From the NCBI RefSeq assembly GCF_900109645.1, contig NZ_FOBG01000004.1, positions 186,001 through 250,000 on the forward strand: a stretch of 64,000 bases of DNA, given 5' to 3'. Each line of letters begins with the position of its first letter. Position 1 is the stretch's first letter. Under the pieces are notes generated by a model. It was given only the letters and a program-made list of their open reading frames with translations, was not told the DNA's origin and ran no database searches. The position numbers and the translations under genes were made by a program. Origin of the DNA: Duganella sp. CF402. Lineage in GTDB: Bacteria > Pseudomonadota > Gammaproteobacteria > Burkholderiales > Burkholderiaceae_D. Below, piece by piece: positions 1 to 7,621 of this stretch.

Positions 1-1
1 T

Positions 2-937
2 TACTCGGACGGGCCGCGTCCCGTCATCTACACCGGCATCGCCGTCACGCTGGACAGCCTGCAATGCCAGCTGCTGCGCGACGACGACACCATCCAGCGC
101 GCCGCCGGCCGTTATCGCGGCAAGCTCGATGCGCTGGACTGCCCTTCCTGCGGCAGCCCGATTAAATACCTGCCCGGCGTGACGGCCAACCTGGTGTGCC
201 CTGCCTGCGCCACGCAAATCGATGCAGCCAGCCCGGAAGCGCAAGTGGTGGCGGCAGGCGAACGCGTGGCCGCCGTGCCGCTGACGCTGGAACTGGGCGC
301 GACCGCCAAAATCAACAATCAGGATTTCACCATCATCGGCATGATGCGCCGCGCCGACGATGAAGGCACGCAGTGGAACGAATACCTGATGTACGGCCCG
401 CGCTCCGGCTTCTCGTGGCTGGTGGAGACGGACGAAGGCTGGTCCGGCGCCAACGTGCTGGCAGATTGGCCAGTGTCGTACACGCCGGGCGCGCCGAATG
501 TGTTTGTGGATAAGGTCCAATTTTCCCACCTATACACATACGGTGCGAAAGTCACTTACGCGGTGGGCGCCTTCAACTGGCGCGTGGCCGTCGGCGACAG
601 CACGGTGGTGAGCGAATTCGAAGCCGGCCAGCTGCGGCTGGCCTCAGAGACCACGCCGCAGGAAATGACCTGGTCGCGCTCCTCGCCGGTGTCGGCCGAC
701 CAGCTGAAGGCGTGGTTCGGCGAAGCCTTCAAGGGCCGCGTGAAATCGCCGTCGAAATCGCAGCCATTCGCCAATAACCGCTATCGCAAGAGCGCCAAGT
801 ACATCATCTGGCTGATGCTGGCGCTGAACGCGATCCCGCTGATGGCGAATTTTTCCGGCACCTGGTTCCTGAGCGCGATCGGCGCGCTGGCCATCTACCT
901 GCCGGCGATCTTCCTGGATAACAACGACCAGACATGA
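2..937 (+). CDS. DUF4178 domain protein (5' partial)
   Basis: The frame is open from the left edge, so the true start lies outside the window; 311 residues are visible. Two CxxC pairs (CPSC at visible residues 47-50, CPAC at 66-69) form a zinc-ribbon-like knuckle. The DUF4178 body follows, and two hydrophobic segments close to the C-terminus suggest membrane anchoring. The stop overlaps the next start (ATGA at 934-937), and an AdoMet decarboxylase gene lies two genes downstream. DUF4178 genes are known to cluster with AdoMet decarboxylase-like and spermidine synthase-like genes, so a role linked to polyamines or the envelope is plausible. The biochemical function is unknown. Family call is firm; function is inference. 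Confidence 0.85.
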   Translation, partial: YSDGPRPVIYTGIAVTLDSLQCQLLRDDDTIQRAAGRYRGKLDALDCPSCGSPIKYLPGVTANLVCPACATQIDAASPEAQVVAAGERVAAVPLTLELGATAKINNQDFTIIGMMRRADDEGTQWNEYLMYGPRSGFSWLVETDEGWSGANVLADWPVSYTPGAPNVFVDKVQFSHLYTYGAKVTYAVGAFNWRVAVGDSTVVSEFEAGQLRLASETTPQEMTWSRSSPVSADQLKAWFGEAFKGRVKSPSKSQPFANNRYRKSAKYIIWLMLALNAIPLMANFSGTWFLSAIGALAIYLPAIFLDNNDQT

Positions 938-1113
938 GCAGATTTTTCATCTACGCGATCATCGTCACCTTGCTGACTTCGGGCAGCAGCTGGATGCGCA
1001 TGGCGGGCGGCGGCGGCTCGGGCAGCGGCTATCGCGGCAGCACCTGGAGTTCGCACACCGGCGGTGGCGGCGGCAGCTGGGGCGGCGGTTCGGGCGGCGG
1101 AGGCCACAAATGA
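934..1113 (+). CDS. glycine-rich membrane micropeptide, unknown function
   Basis: This 59-residue protein begins MSRFFIYAII, with one N-terminal hydrophobic segment or signal anchor (about residues 4-18), followed by a Gly/Ser-rich tail containing GGGGSGSG and GGGGGSWGGG runs and ending GGGHK. The start codon overlaps the DUF4178 stop (ATGA). Its own stop overlaps the tandem ATG codons of the AdoMet decarboxylase, so the three genes are probably translationally coupled. I recognise no named family. The tail resembles low-complexity tails of small envelope proteins. Evidence for coding is the tight double overlap and the sensible membrane segment; low-complexity composition is the main doubt. 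Confidence 0.7.
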   Translation: MSRFFIYAIIVTLLTSGSSWMRMAGGGGSGSGYRGSTWSSHTGGGGGSWGGGSGGGGHK

Positions 1114-1475
1114 TGCACGCCCCGATTCACGCGCCATCGGGCACCCACGTGCTGGCCGACCTGAGCGGCATCGCTGCTGAAAAATTAAGCGACTGCGGCG
1201 CGCTCGAACAACTGCTGCGCGACGCCGCGCTGGCCGCCGACGCGCGCGTGCTGTTCAGCCACTTCCACGCTTTCGGCGAAGGCCAGGGCGTGACCGGCGT
1301 GGTGCTGCTGGCCGAATCGCACATCACCATCCACACCTGGCCGGAATGCGGCTTCGCCGCCGCCGACATCTTCATGTGCGGCAGCGCGCAGCCGGAGTTA
1401 GCGCTTGCTCTCATCAAACAGGCCCTGGAGCCTGAGGCCACCCATATCCACACCGCGCGGCGCGGGCCGCGATAA
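1110..1475 (+). CDS. speD: S-adenosylmethionine decarboxylase proenzyme (SpeD/SpeH type)
   Basis: This enzyme makes decarboxylated AdoMet, the aminopropyl donor for spermidine. It is a short prokaryotic-type proenzyme (121 residues) that self-cleaves to create a pyruvoyl cofactor. The cleavage motif AESHITIHTWPE is present near residues 69-80; the Ser after Glu becomes the pyruvoyl group. The downstream CGF segment supplies the conserved active-site Cys. Tandem ATG codons at 1110 and 1113 make the start ambiguous by one residue. It is coupled to the upstream micropeptide and DUF4178 gene. No aminopropyltransferase is visible in the window; it could lie upstream of the edge or elsewhere. Confidence 0.92.
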   Translation: MMHAPIHAPSGTHVLADLSGIAAEKLSDCGALEQLLRDAALAADARVLFSHFHAFGEGQGVTGVVLLAESHITIHTWPECGFAAADIFMCGSAQPELALALIKQALEPEATHIHTARRGPR

Positions 1476-1484
1476 GGAGCCATC

Positions 1485-1850
1485 ATGGGATTGTCGACAC
1501 TGGGGCAAATCGCCCTCCCCGTCACCAGCACCGACCGCGCCGAGCAGTTTTACGGCGAAGCGCTGGGCTTGCCCAAGCTGTTCCGCTTTGGCGAACTGGT
1601 GTTCTTCAACTGCGGTGGCGTGCGGCTGATGCTGGAAGGCGGCAAGGACAAGGTCGACGTCGGCACCGGCGTGTGCCACTACTTCAAGGTCGAGCAGGTC
1701 GAGGCAGTGGCCGCCGACCTCCAAGCCAAGGGCGTGACCTTCGAACGCGAACCGCACCTGATCGCCAAGATGCCCGACCACGAATTGTGGATGGGCTTCT
1801 TCCGCGATCCGGACGGCCATCTGCTGGCGGTGATGGAAGAGAAACGCTGA
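1485..1850 (+). CDS. VOC (glyoxalase/bleomycin-resistance fold) family protein
   Basis: A 121-residue single vicinal-oxygen-chelate domain. The N-terminus has the beta-strand followed by the DRAEQFYGEALGL helix typical of the fold, and the C-terminus has the FRDPDGHLLAVMEE signature with a likely metal-binding Glu at the end. The start is supported by an AAGGAG ribosome site 6-11 bases before the ATG, overlapping the AdoMet decarboxylase stop, so it may be co-transcribed with that operon. Substrate cannot be read from sequence: VOC proteins include glyoxalase I, dioxygenases and antibiotic-binding proteins. The gene is convergent with the GST gene three bases downstream. Confidence 0.88.
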   Translation: MGLSTLGQIALPVTSTDRAEQFYGEALGLPKLFRFGELVFFNCGGVRLMLEGGKDKVDVGTGVCHYFKVEQVEAVAADLQAKGVTFEREPHLIAKMPDHELWMGFFRDPDGHLLAVMEEKR

Positions 1851-1853
1851 CCG

Positions 1854-2483
1854 TCAGGCAGCGGCCTGCTCCGCCGCCAATGCCGCATCCTTTTCGTGCG
1901 CGGCGATGGCGGCCGGGCGGCTGTTCACACGCTCCACATACTGCTCGATGACGGGCAGCTTGGGCACGATGCCGAACATCAGCATCCAGCCAAACGCCGT
2001 GCCCCACAGCACATCGAGCGCGCTGAACTGCTCGCCCAGCAGATACGGCCCCTTGGACAACTGCTCGACCAGCGTGTTGAACATGGTGTCGAAATCGCCG
2101 TAGTGGCAGGCTTGCTTGTCGGCCGGCTTGTTCTTCATCCACTGGTCGACGATGGCCGGCTCGAAGCAGCTGCCGTAGAACGCCATCCAGCGCAGGTAAG
2201 GGCCGCGCAGCGGATCGCCCAGCGGCGGCGCCAGCTTCGCTTGCGGGAACAGGTCAGCCAGGTAGAGGTAAATCGCCACCTGCTCGGTCACGACAGCGTC
2301 GCCGTGGCGGATGGCCGGCACCTTGCCCATCGGGTTGATGGCCAGGTAAGGGGCGGCGCGGTTCTCGCCCTTCTTCATGTTCATCACATGCAGCTCGTAG
2401 GGAGCGTGCAGTTCTTCCAGCAAGGTCAGCACACCGGTCGAGCGCGAGTTCGGGCAGTGGTACAAAGTCAGTTGCGGCGCCAT
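1854..2483 (-). CDS. glutathione S-transferase family protein
   Basis: A 209-residue cytosolic GST. The N-terminal thioredoxin-like domain (about 1-85) begins LTLYHCPNSRST, where the Ser/Cys region supplies the glutathione-activating residue. It contains the cis-proline loop NPMGKVPAI and the TEQVAIYLYLAD segment that contacts the gamma-glutamyl group. The C-terminal all-helical domain (about 90-205) holds the variable substrate site. AGGAG precedes the ATG. It faces the VOC gene convergently, and the divergent neighbour is an AraC regulator. The electrophilic substrate is unknown. Confidence 0.9.
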   Translation of the reverse strand: MAPQLTLYHCPNSRSTGVLTLLEELHAPYELHVMNMKKGENRAAPYLAINPMGKVPAIRHGDAVVTEQVAIYLYLADLFPQAKLAPPLGDPLRGPYLRWMAFYGSCFEPAIVDQWMKNKPADKQACHYGDFDTMFNTLVEQLSKGPYLLGEQFSALDVLWGTAFGWMLMFGIVPKLPVIEQYVERVNSRPAAIAAHEKDAALAAEQAAA

Positions 2484-2561
2484 GAATTTCTCCTGAGGAT
2501 GGGTGAAAAACGCACGATAACTCTTGCTAAGATGATGGTCTTGTAAAAACGCGAATATACG

Positions 2562-3380
2562 ATGACAACAATGGAGAGTCTACCGCGTCCGACCCGCGGC
2601 GTGGTGAATCCGGCGGCCAGCGAAAAAGTCTTCCGGCTCGAGCGCTACCTGCCGGCCGACGACCTGGCGCCGTTTGTCGAATACTTCTGGCTGGTGGCGT
2701 GGTCGCTGCCGGACGGCGTAACACACGCCCAGCGCACCCTGCCCCGGCATGCCATCCACGTGGTATTTGACGAGGGCCGCACGGCGGTATTCGGCGTGAT
2801 GACGGGATCGTTTGAATACACACTGCGCGGCAGCGGCCGCGTGCTCGGCGTGAGCTTCCGACCCGGTGCGTTTCGCGCATTCCTGCGGGCCGAAGTGCAG
2901 TCGATCACCGATCGGGAACTGCCGTTGTCGGCCGTGTTCGCGTGCGACGATGCAGCGGCCGAGCGCAGCGTGCTGGACGCGGCGGATGACGCCGGCATGG
3001 TGGAGGCAGCCAGCGCGATATTGCGCAGCGCCCTGCCCGCGCCCGATCCGGAAGTGGCGCGTATCGCGGCCATCCTGCGTGCGATAGAAAGCCAGGCCGA
3101 GATCACGCAAGTGCAGCAGCTGGCCGATCACGTCGGCGTCAGCGTGCGCAGGTTGCAGATGCTGTTCAAGGACTACATCGGCGCCAGTCCCAAGTGGATC
3201 ATCCGCCGCAAGCGCCTGCTGGACGCGGCCGACCTGCTGGCCACAGGCAGCGCGATCGACCTCGCCGCGCTCGCCCAGCAACTGGGCTACTACGACCAGG
3301 CCCACTTCACCACCGACTTCGAAAAACTCGTCGGCAAGCCCCCCGCCGACTACCGCCGCAGCTGCAAAATTGGCCCATAA
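2562..3380 (+). CDS. AraC-family transcriptional regulator
   Basis: A 272-residue regulator. The N-terminal half (about 20-150) matches the sensory domain often found in stand-alone AraC regulators (FVEYFWLVAW... RTLPRHAIHVVFDEG). The C-terminal HTH_18 domain (about 170-268) has two helix-turn-helix units: VQQLADHVGVSVRRLQML, and then DLAALAQQLGYYDQAHFTTD with the FEKLVGKPPADYR ending typical of the family. It is divergent from the GST gene with 78 bases between start codons, so it may regulate GST. That is inference. No effector can be assigned. Confidence 0.9.
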   Translation: MTTMESLPRPTRGVVNPAASEKVFRLERYLPADDLAPFVEYFWLVAWSLPDGVTHAQRTLPRHAIHVVFDEGRTAVFGVMTGSFEYTLRGSGRVLGVSFRPGAFRAFLRAEVQSITDRELPLSAVFACDDAAAERSVLDAADDAGMVEAASAILRSALPAPDPEVARIAAILRAIESQAEITQVQQLADHVGVSVRRLQMLFKDYIGASPKWIIRRKRLLDAADLLATGSAIDLAALAQQLGYYDQAHFTTDFEKLVGKPPADYRRSCKIGP

Positions 3381-3427
3381 CTGCGCCAAATCAAATCGAC
3401 TATACTTTCAAGAAGTAGGCTCGGTTG

Positions 3428-3751
3428 ATGCTCACCGTCGTCGAAACCTCCTACTTTTCACGCCATTGGCCCAGATACTGGAAAGAGGCCGACTACACCG
3501 ACTTTGTCGAATTTATTGTGAATAATCCTAATGCGGGCAGCATTGTTCCCCATTCGGGCGGGATACGAAAGATTCGCTGGCGACGTGAAGGCTCAGGCAA
3601 ATCTGGCGGTGTCAGGATTATTTATTTCGTGCAGAGTCCAGAAGACAAACTTGTTCTGCTGACGATTTACGCAAAAGCGGCAACCAGCAATCTGACCGCT
3701 GCCAAGTTGAAGGAACTACGCCGTGCGCACGAAAAAAACATTACCTCTTAG
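3428..3751 (+). CDS. HigB2-like (RelE superfamily) toxin
   Basis: A 107-residue RelE-fold ribosome-dependent mRNA interferase candidate. The core GGIRKIRWRREGSGKSGG, then VRIIYF and LLTIYAK, closely follows the Vibrio cholerae HigB2 pattern (GGLRKIR...GKRGGSRIIYY...LLTIYGK), including the basic residues that bind RNA. The ATG at 3428 is preferred over the TTG one codon earlier. A TATACT -10-like hexamer sits at 3401-3406 without a clear -35. The toxin precedes and overlaps its antitoxin by 29 bases, the order usual for HigBA. No disrupted residue is seen, so it is probably functional. Confidence 0.88.
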   Translation: MLTVVETSYFSRHWPRYWKEADYTDFVEFIVNNPNAGSIVPHSGGIRKIRWRREGSGKSGGVRIIYFVQSPEDKLVLLTIYAKAATSNLTAAKLKELRRAHEKNITS

Positions 3752-4040
3752 CGATGAAGAACTAGAAGCGTATGAAGCCACGCGCGATCTATACGCCGAG
3801 CTAAAACTGGGTTTGGAAGAAATGCAAGCTGGGCTAGGACGCGTCGTCTACTCGCCGCTGATAGCCGCTCGAAAAAAAACCGGGCTAACTCCACAGCAAT
3901 TTGCTGAGCTATTGGGCATTTCGACCGCTACCCTGGAAAACTGGGAACAGCAGCGCGAAGAACCCACCGAAGCGGCTGGTAACCTAGTGGCCCGAATTCT
4001 GGCAGATCCCACAACCGTTCATGACATGACAACTAAGTAG
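3723..4040 (+). CDS. HigA2-like HTH antitoxin
   Basis: A 105-residue antitoxin that begins with GTG inside the toxin's 3' end; AAGGA lies 8 bases upstream and supports this start. The N-terminal ~50 residues are acidic and probably disordered, forming the toxin-neutralising part. The C-terminal half is an XRE/YiaG-type helix-turn-helix (LTPQQFAELLGISTATLENWEQ), expected to bind the operon promoter. The overlap implies translational coupling. It pairs with the HigB2-like toxin immediately upstream. The assignment is strong by gene order and motif, without experimental support. Confidence 0.88.
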   Translation: MRTKKTLPLSDEELEAYEATRDLYAELKLGLEEMQAGLGRVVYSPLIAARKKTGLTPQQFAELLGISTATLENWEQQREEPTEAAGNLVARILADPTTVHDMTTK

Positions 4041-4146
4041 CATCGCCTGACCTCGGGATACTAAGACCACAACCGGTCCCCAACCATCTCACTCGCATTG
4101 CCTCAACGCCCCACCGCTGCCTGATCTAAAGACAAGAAAGTGCTTA

Positions 4147-4216
4147 GCCGATGAGTGAGCAAAATCAATGCGGCTTTAGCCATCATGGCTAAAGTCGATT
4201 GATGCTCACCATCGGC
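4147..4216. repeat. 70-nt imperfect inverted repeat (hairpin element)
   Basis: The left arm (4147-4183) and right arm (4185-4216) pair around a single central C. The innermost 9 bp are perfect (TTTAGCCAT / ATGGCTAAA), and the outer ends also pair (GCCGATG...GTGAGC with GCTCACCATCGGC). A few bulges lie between. There is no T-run, so it is not an obvious terminator. It lies in the 255-bp gap between the HigA2-like antitoxin and the DUF433 gene. It could be a MITE or REP-like repeat, or a structured leader; other copies elsewhere in the genome would decide. Confidence 0.75.
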
Positions 4217-4295
4217 TCGCCGCAGCCCAAAACGACGGCCGCGAACCAAGCGTCTAATTCGGAGTCTATTAGTTTTTTGGTGAAGAGGGACTGAC

Positions 4296-4724
4296 ATGGC
4301 TAAGAAAAAACCTACATCCTTTCCTGCCACGCATGAACTGGGAGAGTTGTTACTCAAGGCTGCTGCGGAAATGGAGGCGCAAAAAGGCTGGGACCAGCAC
4401 GGCGAAAGGCCAAGCGAAGTGGCGCGTGCTTTTGTTGATCTGTTGTTTGAAACGGAAGGCCAGCCGATGCCAGGCAACTTTGCTGAAGCAACGGATAAAA
4501 AATCGTACCACAGCGATCCCGAGATCATGGACGGCACTCCCGTCTTCTGTGGGTCGCGTGTCCCCATCTCCTGCCTGTTTGATTATCTGGGGGCAGGAGA
4601 ATCCCTCGATGTGTTTCTCGATCAATACCCCACCGTATCCAAAGAAGCAGCCATCTCCCTGCTGAATGCCGCAAAGCAGCTGCTTGAGGAAGATGCGTAT
4701 TTCGCCGCTGAGTTTGGACGATAA
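4296..4724 (+). CDS. DUF433 domain protein, possible orphan antitoxin
   Basis: A 142-residue protein. The C-terminal ~65 residues are a DUF433 domain, a small winged-helix fold with the hallmark DPEIMDGTPVFCGSRVPI and a trailing helix. DUF433 proteins often act as antitoxins to PIN-like DUF5615 toxins, but no such toxin gene lies next to it. The N-terminal ~75 residues are an extra segment I do not recognise (Lys-rich start, then an amphipathic helix). An AGAGGG site precedes the ATG. The gene ends on a shared bidirectional terminator with the atp operon. Function is unknown. Confidence 0.82.
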   Translation: MAKKKPTSFPATHELGELLLKAAAEMEAQKGWDQHGERPSEVARAFVDLLFETEGQPMPGNFAEATDKKSYHSDPEIMDGTPVFCGSRVPISCLFDYLGAGESLDVFLDQYPTVSKEAAISLLNAAKQLLEEDAYFAAEFGR

Positions 4725-4752
4725 AAAAAGGCAGCCGAGGCTGCCTTTTTTG
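4722..4752. terminator. bidirectional Rho-independent terminator
   Basis: A perfect 8-bp stem AGGCAGCC / GGCTGCCT with a GA loop is flanked by an A-run on the left and a T-run on the right. It can therefore end both the DUF433 transcript (+) and the atp operon (-). Confidence 0.93.
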
Positions 4753-4772
4753 CTTGATGCTGCTTGCGTTGC

Positions 4773-5195
4773 TTAGTGCTTGGCGCGCAGTTTGGCGATC
4801 GCTGCCAGCTGGCCGATGGCCGCTGCCAGTTCGGCTTGCGCTTTCGCGTAGTCGATGCCCGCGCTGTTGTTGGCCAGCGCTTCTTCGGCACGTTTCTTGG
4901 CCGCGACCGCTTTGGCCTCGTCCAGATCCTTGCCGCGAATCGCGGTGTCCGCCAGCACCGTCACGGCGCCCGGCTGCACTTCCAGCAGGCCGCCGGCGAC
5001 GAAGACGAACTCTTCTTCAGCTTGGCCAGGAACCTGGATGCGCACCGCGCCCGGACGAATGCGGGTAATCAGCGGCGTGTGCTTAGGGTAGATACCCAGC
5101 TCGCCCTGCTCACCCGGCAACGCGACGAATTCAGCTTCGCCAGAGTAGATCAACTCCTCTGCCGAGACCACGTCAACGTGAATAGTGTTTGCCAT
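4773..5195 (-). CDS. atpC: F1Fo ATP synthase epsilon subunit
   Basis: This is the central-stalk subunit that couples rotation to catalysis and inhibits ATP hydrolysis (140 residues). The start MANTIHVDVVSAEE is the family's usual N-terminus; an in-frame codon 18 residues earlier would add an unconserved extension. The N-terminal beta-sandwich contains ALPGEQGELGIYPKHTPL, and the C-terminal helical hairpin is present. It is the last gene of the atp operon, 58 bases after atpD, and transcription probably stops at the hairpin just downstream. Confidence 0.97.
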   Translation of the reverse strand: MANTIHVDVVSAEELIYSGEAEFVALPGEQGELGIYPKHTPLITRIRPGAVRIQVPGQAEEEFVFVAGGLLEVQPGAVTVLADTAIRGKDLDEAKAVAAKKRAEEALANNSAGIDYAKAQAELAAAIGQLAAIAKLRAKH

Positions 5196-5253
5196 GTGTG
5201 TCCTATCGGGTGGAACGCCCCCGCCTTGCGGCAGGGGCGAACAACTCAACTAA

Positions 5254-6654
5254 TTAGTTGAGCTTCTTGGCTTTTTCGATGGCTTCTTCGATCGTGCCGA
5301 CCATGTAGAACGCTTGCTCTGGCAGGTGATCCAGTTCGCCCGAGGCGATCATCTTGAAGCCCTTGATGGTGTCTTTCAGCGACACGTATTTACCAGGCGC
5401 GCCGGTGAACACTTCAGCAACGTGGAATGGCTGCGACAGGAAACGCTGCATCTTACGTGCGCGTGCTACCAGCAGTTTGTCTTCCGGTGCCAGCTCGTCC
5501 ATACCCAGAATCGCGATGATGTCACGCAGTTCTTTGTAGCGCTGCAGGGTGCCCTGGACAGCACGAGCGGTGTCGTAGTGTTCCTGACCAACCACCAGCG
5601 GATCCAGCTGACGCGAGGTCGAATCCAGTGGGTCCACCGCAGGGTAGATACCCAGCGAGGCGATGTCACGCGACAGAACCACGGTCGAATCCAGGTGACC
5701 GAAGGTGGTCGCTGGCGACGGGTCGGTCAAGTCATCCGCTGGAACGTACACGGCCTGGATCGAGGTGATCGAACCGGTTTTGGTCGAGGTGATGCGCTCT
5801 TGCAGACGGCCCATTTCTTCGGCCAGGGTAGGCTGGTAACCCACTGCGGAAGGCATACGGCCCAGCAGTGCGGATACTTCGGTACCGGCCAGGGTGAAGC
5901 GGTAGATGTTGTCCACGAAGAACAGAACGTCTTTGCCTTCGTCACGGAACGCTTCCGCCATCGTCAGGCCGGTCAGCGCTACGCGCAGACGGTTGCCTGG
6001 TGGTTCATTCATCTGACCGTAGACCATCGCCACTTTCGAGTTGGCTGGGTTTTCCAGGTCAACCACTTTGGCGTCAGCCATTTCGTGGTAGAAGTCGTTA
6101 CCTTCACGGGTACGCTCACCAACACCGGCGAACACGGACAGACCCGAGTGCGCTTTAGCGATGTTGTTGATCAGTTCCATCATGTTCACGGTCTTGCCTA
6201 CACCTGCACCGCCGAACAGACCAACTTTACCGCCTTTGGCGAACGGGCACACCAGGTCAATCACCTTGATGCCGGTTTCCAGCAGGTCCTGCGATGGCGA
6301 CAGTTCGTCGTAGGCAGGAGGAGCGCGGTGGATCGAGGCGATCTGGTCGTGAGCGACCGGGCCGCATTCGTCGATCGGGTTACCCAGCACGTCCATAATA
6401 CGGCCCAGGGTTGCTTTACCCACTGGCACCATGATTGGCTTGCCGGTGTTCTGGATTTGCATGCCGCGACGCAGACCGTCCGACGAACCCAGAGCAATGG
6501 TACGCACAATACCGTCACCCAATTGTTGTTGCACTTCCAGCGTCAGCTCGGAGCCTTCCATCTTCAAGGCATCAAATACCTTAGGCATTGCGTTGCGTGG
6601 AAACTCAACGTCAACCACCGCGCCGATACACTGAACGATTTTGCCATCAGCCAT
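5254..6654 (-). CDS. atpD: F1Fo ATP synthase beta subunit
   Basis: The catalytic F1 subunit (466 residues). The Walker A loop GGAGVGKT, the catalytic GERTREGND segment, the Walker B region DVLFFVDNIYRFT and the ALLGRMPSAVGYQPTL signature are all present, and the length is normal. It lies between atpG and atpC on the minus strand. Nothing is missing. Confidence 0.98.
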   Translation of the reverse strand: MADGKIVQCIGAVVDVEFPRNAMPKVFDALKMEGSELTLEVQQQLGDGIVRTIALGSSDGLRRGMQIQNTGKPIMVPVGKATLGRIMDVLGNPIDECGPVAHDQIASIHRAPPAYDELSPSQDLLETGIKVIDLVCPFAKGGKVGLFGGAGVGKTVNMMELINNIAKAHSGLSVFAGVGERTREGNDFYHEMADAKVVDLENPANSKVAMVYGQMNEPPGNRLRVALTGLTMAEAFRDEGKDVLFFVDNIYRFTLAGTEVSALLGRMPSAVGYQPTLAEEMGRLQERITSTKTGSITSIQAVYVPADDLTDPSPATTFGHLDSTVVLSRDIASLGIYPAVDPLDSTSRQLDPLVVGQEHYDTARAVQGTLQRYKELRDIIAILGMDELAPEDKLLVARARKMQRFLSQPFHVAEVFTGAPGKYVSLKDTIKGFKMIASGELDHLPEQAFYMVGTIEEAIEKAKKLN

Positions 6655-6684
6655 GTTCGTTCCTTCAAATATAGTTAAATTCGT

Positions 6685-7560
6685 TTAAACCGCTGCCGCA
6701 CCGGCGACGATTTCGGAGAGTTCTTTGGTAATCGCGGCTTGGCGGGTCTTGTTGTAGATCAGCTTCAGTTCGCCGATCACACTACCTGCGTTGTCGCTTG
6801 CCGCCTTCATCGCCACCATCCGCGCCGATTGCTCGGACGCCAGGTTTTCCGCGACCGACTGGTACACCAGCGCTTCTACATAGCGCTCCAGCAGTTCGTC
6901 GATGACAGTTGCCGCGTCTGGCTCGTAGATGTAATCCCAGTTGTGATTACCTGCGTCAGCCTGTTTCTTCGCGGCCGGCAGCGGCAGCAATTGCTCCACG
7001 ACCGGTTCCTGTTTCATCGTGTTGATGAACTTGGTGTAGCACAGGTAAACCGCATCCACCTCGCCGTTCTGGAATTTTTCCAGCATGACTTTGACGGGGC
7101 CGATCAGTTTTTCCAGGTGCGGGGTGTCGCCGATTTGGGTTACTTGCGCAACCACCGGCACGCCAACGCGATTCAGGAAACCCAAACCTTTATTACCAAT
7201 CGCCACTGCAGCAATCTTGTTGCCAGCGGCTTCCAGCTCACGCGTTTTGTTCGTCACCAGACGCAGCACGTTGGTGTTCATGCCGCCGCACAGACCCTTG
7301 TCGGTCGTGACGACGATGAAGCCAACCGCTTTTGCCTCGTCCTTGGCTTCATCGGCCAGGAACGGGTGCGTGTATTCTGGATTTGCGTTCGCCAGATTAG
7401 CAGCGATGTTACGAATCTTCTCACTGTAGGGACGGGCGGCGCGCATACGATCCTGCGCTTTGCGCATTTTCGATGCGGCGACCATTTCCATCGCCTTGGT
7501 GATCTTCTTCGTATTTTCTACGCTTTTGATCTTGCCACGTATCTCTTTGCCTACTGCCAT
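6685..7560 (-). CDS. atpG: F1Fo ATP synthase gamma subunit
   Basis: The rotor shaft of F1 (291 residues). The N-terminal coiled-coil begins MAVGKEIRGKIKSVENTKKITKAMEM with the MVAASKMRKAQ signature; the central Rossmann-like domain contains TDKGLCGGMNTNV, and the C-terminal helix ends NKTRQAAITKELSEIV. It sits between atpA and atpD with short spacers, as in most bacteria. Confidence 0.98.
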   Translation of the reverse strand: MAVGKEIRGKIKSVENTKKITKAMEMVAASKMRKAQDRMRAARPYSEKIRNIAANLANANPEYTHPFLADEAKDEAKAVGFIVVTTDKGLCGGMNTNVLRLVTNKTRELEAAGNKIAAVAIGNKGLGFLNRVGVPVVAQVTQIGDTPHLEKLIGPVKVMLEKFQNGEVDAVYLCYTKFINTMKQEPVVEQLLPLPAAKKQADAGNHNWDYIYEPDAATVIDELLERYVEALVYQSVAENLASEQSARMVAMKAASDNAGSVIGELKLIYNKTRQAAITKELSEIVAGAAAV

Positions 7561-7621
7561 GAGTCCTTACTCCTTCTGCGCTGAAGGCGCTCCAGTTGAA
7601 CAACCGGAGCGCCAAGCTAAC

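Noticed and set aside
5314..6678. Long plus-strand open frame opposite atpD
   Set aside because: Antisense shadow of atpD caused by GC-biased codons; its translation is His/Gln/Val-rich with no fold, and atpD is certain.
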